From: JAIXWP01 sp044371755
Lineage (GTDB): Bacteria > Bacteroidota > Bacteroidia > Flavobacteriales_D > Sanyastnellaceae
Reading direction: 5' to 3'
Length of the DNA stretch: 64,000 nucleotides
Assembly: GCA_044371755.1 (NCBI GenBank)
Contig: JBILSZ010000001.1
Span: 1 to 64,000, forward strand
Shown here: positions 34,723-47,864 of the stretch, piece by piece
Numbering within the stretch: the stretch's first letter is position 1
Layout of the letters: every line of letters starts with the position of its first letter
The notes under the pieces: model-generated
Told to the model about the DNA's origin: nothing
What the model saw: only the letters and a program-made list of their open reading frames with translations
Database searches by the model: none
Program-made: the position numbers and the translations under genes

Positions 34723-35930
34723 CTATGCGCTAGAAAAAAGGTCTTCAATAACTTTTGCTTCTTCTTTATTTAGGGCTTTATGTGGGTTATCCAAAAACTC
34801 AATAAGCTTAAAATAACTTAGAAGATGAAGCCTTAAAATGGTTGCAACCGTGGTGAATGCGTATCGCCTATCCTTTACTTTCTTCTGTATGACCTTCGTG
34901 AGTAGGTCTGCAAAAAATGCGATCCATATCTGGATTTTAATGGCGTTCTCGCTTTCTCCAAGAAAGTTTCTAAGTTGACAGTTCTGCTTGAGTCTCTTGA
35001 AGACGATCTCCACTTGCCAACGTTTCTCGTAGAGCTGCGCTATAGTGAGGGCTGACATGTTAAGGTTGTTAGTGACAAATTCAAACGTGCGATTGTTTTT
35101 ACTATCGTAGTATGTCACAAGTCTAGCCTTCAAGCGCTTTTGCTTCTTATTGGTTTGATTTCCCAAGCTTATCTCGCGGTCATCCAAAACACCATTGGCT
35201 TTTTGATGGTCATCAACTTCTCTAATTTGCGTTGTTTCATACACCCACGAGGTGGTAAGTCGCGTTACCCAAGTGACACTGTCCTTTGTTAGACGCTCGA
35301 ACTGTACAAAATTGACATAGCCCTTATCGAAGACAACAATGGAGTATTTAGGGAGCCTTATTTCGGCCAGTACATTACCATCGCGGCTTGCAGCAGAGGC
35401 GAAGACCAGCATATCAGGAACATCAGTAGCTGCATTTAATAGTGCATGTACTTTGATTCCGCCCTTTCTCTTACCATCAGATGGCTTCCGGCCGGCGGCT
35501 GGAAGGATATCATTAAAAAGTGTAAGGACTGTTGCATCAAGAATGTAGAGGCTTTTATCCAAAAATGCATTTCGGCTGTCCGATAAAAATGCCCCAAATT
35601 GACTCAAGAGGGTAAAGTACAAATCTTGAAAGATTTGAGGATTTCTACGCTCATTGGCCTCGGCAAGGGTACTCTTTTTGGGAAGATGTGACAGTCTTAA
35701 GTGGTTTAGTTTTTCCATGCCCCCCGTCATTCCAACCTCGATTCCTCTAAGAGAGTCACACTTTTGGAACTCCGCGTACAGCATCGTTATGAGATGGTGA
35801 AAAGAGTAAATTTCTTGACATAGCGGTCGCCATTGTGTTTGTTGACAATGGTTTGAAATTCTTTAATAGGAATGTGATTTATTATCTGACTAAAGATCGG
35901 CTGTCCGGAAAAAAGTGCATTTTTGCTCAT
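34723..35930 (-). pseudogene. IS4-family transposase with a 1-nt frameshift
   Basis: Upstream fragment: 35930 down to a stop at 35787 (47 aa, MSKNALFSGQPIFSQIIN...), with the standard IS4 N-terminus. Downstream fragment: an open frame continuing from 35784 to 34723 (353 aa), with LDATVLTL (D), VFDKGYVNF (D) and the Y-x2-R-x3-E-x6-K signature (YEKRWQVEIVFKRLK). Joining them needs one extra T in the run at 35800-35803 (- strand TTTT), which restores FTLFHHLITMLYAEF, the normal family sequence. So this is one gene broken by a single missing base. Low-level slippage on the T run or a sequencing error are alternatives. Confidence 0.88.
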
Positions 35931-35968
35931 GATATTAGAGTTTGTAGCAAAGCGAAAATACCAAACAA

Positions 35969-36006
35969 AAAAGCGAGCTGAATCGTCAGCTCGCTTTTAT
36001 TTTTTC
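35969..36006. terminator. Bidirectional terminator inside the IS edge
   Basis: Perfect 13-bp hairpin AAAAGCGAGCTGA (35969-35981) / TCAGCTCGCTTTT (35986-35998) with T-rich tails on both strands. It lies just inside the inverted repeat, ahead of the transposase, where it would stop transcription coming from the neighbour. Confidence 0.85.
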
Positions 36007-36022
36007 CCGGACAACAGTGATT

Positions 36023-36175
36023 ATGAATTATGAATTACTAACGCATTGCGTTTGACGAATTCGCTCACTTCATATTCCATAAATGTCATCTCTACTGGGA
36101 TTTCCCCAGTCCCAATTTCCAACCTCCAAATTCCCTTGTTCTTCTGTTCCCTTGTTCCTTGTTCCTTGTTCTTCG
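36023..36175. repeat. GAATTAT / TTCCAAC / CCTTGTT heptamer tract
   Basis: Degenerate 7-bp repeats between the IS end and the next gene: ATGAATT near 36023, TTTCCAACCTCCAAATT near 36115, and CCTTGTT units at about 36132-36173. No ORF. Confidence 0.75.
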
Positions 36176-37222
36176 TTACCTAACCACCTTCTGAATCCTC
36201 GCCTCCCCATGGGTGGTGGTGAAATTTAAGAGGTAGACGCCACTGCCGGAAGGTAGGGTGATGTTGGTAAAGTCGTTAGTTCGTTGAATTACCAACTTGC
36301 CTGTTACGTCATAGACTTCAAGAGCGACTATTTTTTCAGTATTTGAAATAATCAATTGATCATTTGAAACAAAACCGAATACTTGTTCGGTTTGAACCGA
36401 ATGTTCATTCGGTACGCTTACCACAGCGCATGGGCCATTTGGATCGTCGTAAGTTCCGATAAACCACTGCGCTTGCTGTTCAAATATCAAGGCTTTTGCT
36501 TCTTCCTTTATAATAGTGGTAATGTCTGCACTTATATTGAAATCGAAAGTGATGGTTGTGGGATCCGCTCTAAAAATAGTGGTGAAAAATGCTACCGCCG
36601 CAGCATAAGATCCTATGGCTGACGGGTGACTGCCGTCGCTGGTGTACAATTCGATTTCGGGGTGATTGGTGCGAAGTGCGCGCCACAGCTCGCCTACAGG
36701 AGATACAATGGCTTCATTATCTGCTGCCATTGTCATGTATCGTTCGGATAGCAAATCGTCCATGCCTTCATAAGTGCACACCGGTGGCCAATTAGGACAG
36801 TTTTGTGCATCTCCATTTTCACGCCCCCATGTCATATAGAATACGGTTTCAGCACATTCGTTGAATTCTAAGATTTGATTGTTGAGCGTTTCTGCAAAAG
36901 GAAAGCATTCACTTTCTACCTGTGATAGCGGGAAAGATGGAATTTGTGATTGTTCTTGAAGCACGACGAAATCCCAATCGCCTTGTTCTATTAGCGATTG
37001 ACTAGTTGCACTTTGTGAATGCGCCTGAAAAGTAGTGCCGCCAGGAGTATTCGCTCCAGTGGTCATTTCAAATCCAGCAGAAGCCGCACAATCACTAACG
37101 AGCTGCGGAAGATTATTATAAGCAGTATAGCTATTGCCAAGGAATAGAACTCTTGTGGGTTCGTCTTGAGCTTTTACTAATTGTATAAACAACAAAAAGG
37201 GTAGGAGGCAGAGGTATTTCAT
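36176..37222 (-). CDS. SGNH-type hydrolase with T9SS sorting domain
   Basis: A 348-aa exported hydrolase. The start is placed at 37222, where a signal peptide begins (MKYLCLLPFLLFIQLVKAQ); the open frame to 37267 adds a non-secretory 15-residue leader. The nucleophile Ser31 is in FLGNSYTAYNNLP, and the Asp/His block is DGSHPSAIGSYAAA. The ~275-348 region is a T9SS type A C-terminal domain (VALEVYDVTGKLVIQRT ... RIQKVVR). It is a paralogue of 33195-34196, with the IS element between them. A terminator shared in the gap with rpoC lies upstream. Confidence 0.86.
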   Translation of the reverse strand: MKYLCLLPFLLFIQLVKAQDEPTRVLFLGNSYTAYNNLPQLVSDCAASAGFEMTTGANTPGGTTFQAHSQSATSQSLIEQGDWDFVVLQEQSQIPSFPLSQVESECFPFAETLNNQILEFNECAETVFYMTWGRENGDAQNCPNWPPVCTYEGMDDLLSERYMTMAADNEAIVSPVGELWRALRTNHPEIELYTSDGSHPSAIGSYAAAVAFFTTIFRADPTTITFDFNISADITTIIKEEAKALIFEQQAQWFIGTYDDPNGPCAVVSVPNEHSVQTEQVFGFVSNDQLIISNTEKIVALEVYDVTGKLVIQRTNDFTNITLPSGSGVYLLNFTTTHGEARIQKVVR

Positions 37223-37265
37223 TGGTCTATTTTTTAATTGACTCATTCGAACGCAATAAAGTTGC

Positions 37266-37298
37266 AAAAAAAAATCCCTTCCGTGAGGAAGGGATTTT
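37266..37298 (-). terminator. Terminator of the rpoBC operon
   Basis: Perfect 12-bp stem AAAATCCCTTCC (37271-37282) / GGAAGGGATTTT (37287-37298). On the - strand it is followed by a long T run. Located 31 bp after the rpoC stop. Confidence 0.93.
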
Positions 37299-37328
37299 TA
37301 TGGCTATGGTTTGACCGTATTTTAAGTG

Positions 37329-41624
<4,296 letters not shown>

Positions 41625-41667
41625 ATTCTTATGAATGTGTATCTAATTTATTATTTTCTTGAAAAGC

Positions 41668-44600
41668 TTAGTTCTGGTTGAGCGTAATGTTCAATCCGAG
41701 ACCTCGCAATTCGTGCAACAATACGTTGAACGACTCAGGAATACCTGGTGTAGGCATGTTTTCGCCTTTCACAATGCATTCATAAGCCTTAGCGCGACCA
41801 ATCACGTCGTCAGACTTCACAGTGAGAATTTCTTGGAGGATGTTGGCAGCACCGAATGCTTCGAGCGCCCACACTTCCATTTCACCGAAACGCTGACCAC
41901 CAAACTGTGCCTTACCACCGAGCGGCTGCTGAGTGATGAGCGAGTATGGACCGATGCTACGTGCGTGCATCTTGTCGTCTACCATGTGGCTCAATTTGAT
42001 CATGTAAATCACACCTACAGTAGCCTGCTGTTCGAAGCGCTCTCCTGTGCCACCGTCATAGAGGTAAGTCACACCAAAGCGTGGAACACCAGCCTCGTCA
42101 GTAGTATTGTTGATATCATCAATGGTAGCACCGTCGAAGATTGGTGTAGCGAAACGCTTACCAAGCTTCAATCCAGCCCATCCAAGAATGGTTTCGTAAA
42201 TCTGACCAAGGTTCATACGAGATGGTACCCCGAGTGGATTGAGCACAATGTCTACAGGAGTACCATCGGCCAAGAAAGGCATATCTTCATCACGTACGAT
42301 ACGTGCTACAATACCCTTGTTACCGTGGCGACCTGCCATCTTATCACCCACTTTGAGCTTTCTCTTTTGAGCAATATAAACTTTAGCAAGTTTCACAATA
42401 CCCGCTGGTAGTTCATCACCAACAGTCAATTGGAATTTCTTGCGCTTATAACTTCCAAGAAGTTCATTGTATCTCAGGTTGAAATTGTGGATACAACGCT
42501 TCACCAATTTGTTTATCTCTTCATCTTTCGTCCAACCTTCAGCATTGATAACGCTGTAGTCGAGGATAGAAAGTGATTTAACAGTAAACTTCGTTCCTTT
42601 CTTGATTTGCTCTTCTTTGAAGTAATTGAATACACCTTGACAAGTGTTATCTTTTACGATCGCGATGAGCTTATCAACGAGGATTTTTCTCAAATCAGAA
42701 ACTTCCTTCTCGTGCTCTTTATCGAGCGCTTCGATGATCGCTTTCTCATTTGTCTTAATTGGCTTCTTATCTTTAATCGTTCTGCTGAAGAGCTTCTTGT
42801 CGATTACCACACCGCTAGCAGCTGGTGGCACTTTCAATGAAGCATCCTTCACATCACCAGCTTTGTCACCAAAGATGGCGCGGAGAAGTTTTTCTTCAGG
42901 AGTTGGATCTGTTTCTCCTTTAGGAGTAATCTTACCAACAAGGATATCGCCTTCTTTCACTTCTGCACCTACGCGGATCATTCCGTTTTCGTCGAGGTCG
43001 CGTGTAGCTTCTTCGCTTACGTTTGGAATGTCTGATGTCAATTCTTCAACACCACGCTTAGTGTCGCGCACTTCTGTAGTGTATTCATCTACGTGAATAG
43101 AAGTGAAGATATCTTCACGAGCAACGCGTTCAGAGATTACAATCGCATCTTCGAAGTTGTAACCTTTCCATGGCATGAATGCTACTTTCAGGTTGCGACC
43201 AAGAGCAAGTTCTCCGCCTTTAGTACCATAACCTTCTACAAGGATTTGGCCTTCAGTTACACGTTCACCTTTCACCACGATAGGGCGGAGGTTGATACAC
43301 ATGCTTTGGTTTGTTTTACCAAACTTCTTGATATCGTAAGACTTCACTGCTGAGTTGAAGCTCACCAATTCATCTTCTTCGCTGCGCTTGTAGCGGATGC
43401 GTACTTCGTTTGCATCTACGAATTCAACCACGCCTTCGCCTTCTGCTGTGAGAAGAACGCGGCTATCTTTAGCAACGCGACCTTCGAGACCAGTACCCAC
43501 GATTGGAGCTTCAGGACGCATCAAAGGCACAGCCTGACGCATCATGTTTGATCCCATCAGGGCGCGGTTCGCATCATCGTGCTCAAGGAATGGAATGAGT
43601 GACGCCGCGATCGAAGCGATCTGGTTTGGAGCCACGTCCATGAGGTTGATATTGTCTGGAGAGATCACTGGGAAGTCACCTTCCAAGCGAGCCTTCACTG
43701 TTGAAGTAATGAAATTACCTTTCTCATCGATCAAGGCGTTTGCCTGTGCGATAACCTTGGTATCTTCATCTTCAGCGCTGAGGTAGGTAACGCCATCATT
43801 GGTCATTACTGCCTTACCAGCTTCTACCTTGCGGTAGGGAGTTTCGATGAATCCTAGTCGGTTGATCTTTGCGTATACACACAAAGAAGAAATCAAACCA
43901 ATGTTTGGACCTTCTGGAGTTTCGATAGTACACAAGCGACCATAGTGAGTATAGTGTACGTCACGAACTTCGAAACCTGCGCGTTCTCTTGAGAGACCGC
44001 CGGGCCCGAGTGCCGACATACGACGCTTGTGAGTAACCTCTGAAAGAGGGTTCGTTTGGTCCATGAATTGGCTCAACTGGTTCGTTCCGAAGAACGAGTT
44101 GATAACTGAGCTCAATGTCTTGGCGTTGATCAAGTCGATAGGAGTGAAGACCTCGTTATCACGAACGTTCATGCGCTCGCGAATCGTTCTTGCCATACGG
44201 GCAAGACCCACTGCAAATTGGTTGTACAATTGTTCACCAACTGTACGAACGCGACGGTTTGACAAGTGGTCGATATCATCCACATCTGCCTTTGAGTTTA
44301 CGAGCTCAATAAGGTATTTGATGATGAAGATGATATCTTCTTTCGTAAGTGTACGCTGGCTAGATTGCGTATTCAAACCGAGTTTACGGTTGATACGGAA
44401 ACGGCCAACTTCACCAAGGTCATATCGTTGTTCGGAGAAGAAGAGTTTGTCGATGACGCTGCGAGCTGTTTCCAAATCTGGTGGCTCTGCGTTACGCAAC
44501 TGACGATAGATGTATTCTACCGCTTCTTTTTCTGAGTTCGAGGTATCTTTTTGGAGTGTATTGTGGATGATAGTGAAATCAGCAGAGCTGCTTTCTTCTT

Positions 44601-45492
44601 TGTGGAGGATGATAAATTTCGCTCCACTATCCACGATAATATCGATGTGGTGGTCTTCGAGCACTGTTTCGCGGTCGAATACCACTTCATTACGTTCGAT
44701 AGAAACTACTTCACCTGTATCTTCATCTACGAAGTCTTCGATCCAAGTCTTGAGTACACGAGCAGCGAGACGGCGGCCGAGGACTTTTTTAAGACCAGAT
44801 TTTGAAACCTTTACTTCTTCAGCAAGGTTAAAGATTTCGAGGATTTGACGGTCGCTCTCATATCCGATTGCGCGGAGTAGGGTAGTGACTGGAAGCTTTT
44901 TCTTGCGGTCGATATAAGCGTACATAACATTGTTGATGTCAGTAGCGAATTCGATCCACGAACCTTTGAAAGGAATGATACGTGCGCTGTAGAGCTTGGT
45001 ACCGTTAGCGTGGCGGCTTTGACCGAAGAATACACCAGGTGAGCGGTGCAATTGGGAAACGATGACACGTTCAGCGCCATTGATTACAAAGGAGCCTTGT
45101 GGTGTCATGTATGGGAGTGTTCCCAAATAAACGTCCTGCACGATGGTTTCGAAATCTTCGTGTTCAGGATCTGTACAGTACAACTTAAGTTTTGCCTTAA
45201 GCGGAACGCTGTAGGTTAGACCTCGTTCGATACATTCATCGATGGTGTATCGAGGTGGGTCGATAAAGTAATCAAGGAATTCAAGAACGAATTGGTTTCT
45301 TGTATCAGTAATGGGGAAGTTCTCAGCAAATACTTTGAAGAGACCTTCGTTCATTCTGTTTTCAGGGTTTGTTTCCAATTGGAAAAAATCCTTGAATGAA
45401 GCCAATTGGATTTCTAGGAAATCCGGGTATTCGTAGAAACTTTTGGTTGAGGAAAAACTGATCCTCTCATCCGTTTTTTTCAGCGTTGCCAA
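41668..45492 (-). CDS. rpoB: RNA polymerase subunit beta
   Basis: The 1274-aa beta subunit. It holds the rifampicin-pocket region (FFGTNQLSQFMDQTNPLSEVTHKRRMSALGPGGLSRERAGFEVRDVH), with wild-type-like residues (Q-L-S-Q-F-M-D, H-K-R-R), and KMAGRHGNKGIV. Length agrees with Bacteroidota beta subunits. It lies 149 bp after rplL; the gap contains a large hairpin that may act as an attenuator. Confidence 0.98.
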   Translation of the reverse strand: MATLKKTDERISFSSTKSFYEYPDFLEIQLASFKDFFQLETNPENRMNEGLFKVFAENFPITDTRNQFVLEFLDYFIDPPRYTIDECIERGLTYSVPLKAKLKLYCTDPEHEDFETIVQDVYLGTLPYMTPQGSFVINGAERVIVSQLHRSPGVFFGQSRHANGTKLYSARIIPFKGSWIEFATDINNVMYAYIDRKKKLPVTTLLRAIGYESDRQILEIFNLAEEVKVSKSGLKKVLGRRLAARVLKTWIEDFVDEDTGEVVSIERNEVVFDRETVLEDHHIDIIVDSGAKFIILHKEESSSADFTIIHNTLQKDTSNSEKEAVEYIYRQLRNAEPPDLETARSVIDKLFFSEQRYDLGEVGRFRINRKLGLNTQSSQRTLTKEDIIFIIKYLIELVNSKADVDDIDHLSNRRVRTVGEQLYNQFAVGLARMARTIRERMNVRDNEVFTPIDLINAKTLSSVINSFFGTNQLSQFMDQTNPLSEVTHKRRMSALGPGGLSRERAGFEVRDVHYTHYGRLCTIETPEGPNIGLISSLCVYAKINRLGFIETPYRKVEAGKAVMTNDGVTYLSAEDEDTKVIAQANALIDEKGNFITSTVKARLEGDFPVISPDNINLMDVAPNQIASIAASLIPFLEHDDANRALMGSNMMRQAVPLMRPEAPIVGTGLEGRVAKDSRVLLTAEGEGVVEFVDANEVRIRYKRSEEDELVSFNSAVKSYDIKKFGKTNQSMCINLRPIVVKGERVTEGQILVEGYGTKGGELALGRNLKVAFMPWKGYNFEDAIVISERVAREDIFTSIHVDEYTTEVRDTKRGVEELTSDIPNVSEEATRDLDENGMIRVGAEVKEGDILVGKITPKGETDPTPEEKLLRAIFGDKAGDVKDASLKVPPAASGVVIDKKLFSRTIKDKKPIKTNEKAIIEALDKEHEKEVSDLRKILVDKLIAIVKDNTCQGVFNYFKEEQIKKGTKFTVKSLSILDYSVINAEGWTKDEEINKLVKRCIHNFNLRYNELLGSYKRKKFQLTVGDELPAGIVKLAKVYIAQKRKLKVGDKMAGRHGNKGIVARIVRDEDMPFLADGTPVDIVLNPLGVPSRMNLGQIYETILGWAGLKLGKRFATPIFDGATIDDINNTTDEAGVPRFGVTYLYDGGTGERFEQQATVGVIYMIKLSHMVDDKMHARSIGPYSLITQQPLGGKAQFGGQRFGEMEVWALEAFGAANILQEILTVKSDDVIGRAKAYECIVKGENMPTPGIPESFNVLLHELRGLGLNITLNQN

Positions 45493-45581
45493 ATCGTTGA
45501 CTTTTTTATGGTAAAAAAAATGCTGCCTCGTTTTTATTAGAAAGGGACGTTGCTAACCCTTTATAACAACAAAGTATAAAA

Positions 45582-45621
45582 CAAGTTTAGGCCACCTCAC
45601 AGGGTGAGAGGCCTAAACTTG
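45582..45621 (-). promoter_or_regulatory. Hairpin between rplL and rpoB
   Basis: A 12-bp outer stem CAAGTTTAGGCC (45582-45593) / GGCCTAAACTTG (45610-45621), continued by CTCAC/GTGAG inside. On the - strand it is followed only by TTTT. It is consistent with a partial terminator or RNA-processing site that sets the ratio of L7/L12 to polymerase, as described in other bacteria. Confidence 0.7.
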
Positions 45622-45641
45622 ATATTCAAATAGTTGTGATA

Positions 45642-46019
45642 TTACTTGATCTCAACTTTTGCTCCTGCTTCTTCAAGTTGTGTTTTCAAAGCGTTTGCTT
45701 CATCTTTGGTAACACCAGTCTTGAGAGGCGATGGAGCCTTGTCTACTGCATCTTTGGCTTCTTTCAAGCCAAGTCCAGTGAGGTCTTTAACAAGCTTCAC
45801 TACTGCGAGCTTGTTAGCGCCACCTTCAACGAGGACAACGTCAAATGCAGTTTTCTCTTCTGCGGCAGCAGCGCCACCGCCAGCACCTGGAGCAGCAACT
45901 GCTACAGCGGCAGCAGCAGGCTCAATGCCGTAATCGTCTTTAAGAATTTGAGCTAACTCATTTACTTCCTTAACGGTCAAGTTAACTAGGCTTTCAGCCA
46001 TTGCTTTCAAATCAGCCAT
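45642..46019 (-). CDS. rplL: Ribosomal protein L7/L12
   Basis: 125 aa; N-terminal dimerisation helices, an Ala/Gly hinge (AAAAVAVAAPGAGGGAAAAEEKT, split after 20 in reading) and the C-terminal factor-binding domain (FDVVLVEGGANKLAVVKLVK). Forms the stalk with L10. Directly downstream of rplJ (56-bp gap). Confidence 0.97.
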   Translation of the reverse strand: MADLKAMAESLVNLTVKEVNELAQILKDDYGIEPAAAAVAVAAPGAGGGAAAAEEKTAFDVVLVEGGANKLAVVKLVKDLTGLGLKEAKDAVDKAPSPLKTGVTKDEANALKTQLEEAGAKVEIK

Positions 46020-46075
46020 TTTATGGATTTTTAAAAGGTAATACTTAATTAATAATTATTTGTGGGGTGGTTATT

Positions 46076-46600
46076 TTAGCGTTCACCCAACGCTTTAACA
46101 ATACCGGCAACTTTTTGGCCTGCATTTCCTTGAAGAGCGCCAATAACGTTCTTCGCTGGAGATTGAAGAAGAGCCACGATGTCTCCGAGCAATTCTTCTT
46201 TGCTCTTGATGGCAACGAGAGCGTCAAGTAGGTTTTCACCAACATAACAATCTTCTTGTATAAAGGCCGCCTTGAATACTGGCTTGTCTTGATTTTTCTT
46301 TCTGAACTCCTTGATCAGGCGCGCAGGCACGTTTGCTACCTCAGCAGTCATAACGGCAGTATTGCCTTTAAGTGCTGGGAACAAAGGACTGAAGTCCTTA
46401 CCTTCAATGCGTTCAAGAGCTTTTTGCAATAGAGAATTTTTTACAACTCTCATATTGATTCCATTCTTGAAACACTCGCGGCGAAGTGCACTGGTGGCCT
46501 CAGCGTTCAGGGAAGTCGTGTTTGTCAAATAGAATACTGAAGAATCCTTCAATACTTCTACCAACTCAGCGATTTCCTGGTTCTTTTGTTCTTTCGTCAT
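46076..46600 (-). CDS. rplJ: Ribosomal protein L10
   Basis: 174 aa; stalk base protein that binds 23S rRNA and L7/L12 dimers. Opens with the family pattern KNQEIAELVEVLKDSSVFYLTN, contains RVVKNSLLQKALE, and ends in the L7/L12-binding helix. Only 28 bp separate it from rplA, so the long autoregulatory L10 leader known in E. coli is not present in that form. Confidence 0.96.
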   Translation of the reverse strand: MTKEQKNQEIAELVEVLKDSSVFYLTNTTSLNAEATSALRRECFKNGINMRVVKNSLLQKALERIEGKDFSPLFPALKGNTAVMTAEVANVPARLIKEFRKKNQDKPVFKAAFIQEDCYVGENLLDALVAIKSKEELLGDIVALLQSPAKNVIGALQGNAGQKVAGIVKALGER

Positions 46601-46628
46601 GTGAAATTACGCTTTAGTGTACCAGTGA

Positions 46629-47321
46629 TCAATTCACTGAACGGGGTTCAACATTTACTCCGGGGCTCATTGTAGAAGACATAGAAATGCTTCTGATATA
46701 AGCTCCTTTAGCAGAAGAAGGCTTCAACTTGATCAATGATTGGATCAGTTCGTTCGCGTTTTCAGCGAGTTGCTTGGCATCGAATGATACGCGGCCAATG
46801 CTCGCGTGTACGATACCTGCTTTGTCCACCTTAAAATCAATGTTACCGGCCTTCTTTTCAGTTACAGCCTTTCCAACATCCATAGTAACAGTGCCAGTCT
46901 TTGGGTTTGGCATAAGGCCACGAGGACCTAAGATTCTACCCAAAGCACCAACTTGTCCCATTACACTGGGTGTGGTGATAATTACATCCACGTCGGTCCA
47001 TCCGTTTTTGATCTTCTCGATGTATTCGCTCAATCCAACGTAGTCGGCTCCTGCTGCTTTTGCTTCTGCTTCCTTATCGGGAGTGCACAAAACCAAAACA
47101 CGAACGTCCTTACCGGTACCGTGGGGCAGGGATACTGTACCACGAACCATTTGGTTGGATTTCTTTGGATCTACTCCAAGACGAACAGCGATGTCAACAG
47201 ATGCATCAAACTTTGTAGTAGTGATAGTTTTCACTACTGATGCAGCCTCAGGAAGATTGAACGACTTTGTCGCGTCATACTTCGCTAATGCTACTTTACG
47301 GTTTTTGCTCACATTTCCCAT
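46629..47321 (-). CDS. rplA: Ribosomal protein L1
   Basis: 230 aa; L1 stalk protein that helps E-site tRNA release. The signature region is VGALGRILGPRGLMPNPKTGTVT in the middle. In most bacteria L1 also represses its own operon (L11-L1). Gap to rplK is 17 bp. Confidence 0.97.
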   Translation of the reverse strand: MGNVSKNRKVALAKYDATKSFNLPEAASVVKTITTTKFDASVDIAVRLGVDPKKSNQMVRGTVSLPHGTGKDVRVLVLCTPDKEAEAKAAGADYVGLSEYIEKIKNGWTDVDVIITTPSVMGQVGALGRILGPRGLMPNPKTGTVTMDVGKAVTEKKAGNIDFKVDKAGIVHASIGRVSFDAKQLAENANELIQSLIKLKPSSAKGAYIRSISMSSTMSPGVNVEPRSVN

Positions 47322-47338
47322 TGTTCTGTACTTAGAGT

Positions 47339-47776
47339 TTAAAACGGACGATCACCGGTTACCTGAATTCCCATACTGCGTGCAGTACCAGCTACCATTT
47401 TCATAGCAGACTCGATAGTGAAACAGTTAAGGTCAGGCATTTTGTCTTCTGCAATTGCGCGGACTTGATCCCAAGTTACCGTACCTACTTTCTGACGGTT
47501 AGGCTCAGCAGCTCCTTTCTTAGCTTTTGAGGCATCTAACAACTGAACAGCAGCAGGTGCAGTTTTAACGACAAAGTCAAAAGACTTATCGGTATAAACT
47601 GTGATCAACACCGGACAAACCTTTCCTGCTTTATCCTGGGTTCTAGCATTGAACTGCTTACAGAATTCCATGATATTCACACCCTTAGAACCGAGAGCCG
47701 GACCTACGGGAGGTGAAGGGTTTGCGGCGCCACCTTTAATTTGCAGCTTGACTAAACCAGCTACTTCTTTCGCCAT
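47339..47776 (-). CDS. rplK: Ribosomal protein L11
   Basis: 145 aa; binds the GTPase-centre rRNA. It has the Pro-rich N-terminal switch (GGAANPSPPVGPALGSKGVNIMEFCKQFN) and the basic RNA-binding C-terminal domain ending in VTGDRPF. Precedes rplA as usual; 88 bp after nusG. Confidence 0.97.
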   Translation of the reverse strand: MAKEVAGLVKLQIKGGAANPSPPVGPALGSKGVNIMEFCKQFNARTQDKAGKVCPVLITVYTDKSFDFVVKTAPAAVQLLDASKAKKGAAEPNRQKVGTVTWDQVRAIAEDKMPDLNCFTIESAMKMVAGTARSMGIQVTGDRPF

Positions 47777-47864
47777 TTTTCTATTTATTTATTTGGTTTG
47801 CGTGGCAGTGAGTGGGAAGCGAAGCGTAACATTAAAAAATGTCACCACTGCCACACGCTTTTAA

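Larger units (their letters stand above)
34623..36013 (-). mobile_element. IS4-family insertion sequence, transposase frameshifted
   Basis: About 1.39 kb bounded by inverted repeats: TGTCCGG at 34623-34629 and its complement CCGGACA at 36007-36013, with weaker similarity continuing inwards (TAAAATTTTA vs GAAAAAATAA). The outer bases AATCACT (34614-34620) and AGTGATT (36016-36022) are also complementary, so the ends could be 9 bp further out. No target-site duplication is evident. It holds one transposase gene on the - strand. The insertion lies between two paralogous SGNH hydrolase genes. Confidence 0.85.

Noticed and set aside
34614..36022. Target-site duplication around the IS element
   Set aside because: The flanking AATCACT and AGTGATT are inverted, not direct, so they are more likely part of the ends or chance; no direct repeat of 4-12 bp found.
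41659..42411. 250-aa ORF on the + strand opposite rpoB
   Set aside because: Antisense shadow of a highly conserved gene; no family pattern, low-complexity composition caused by the rpoB codons.
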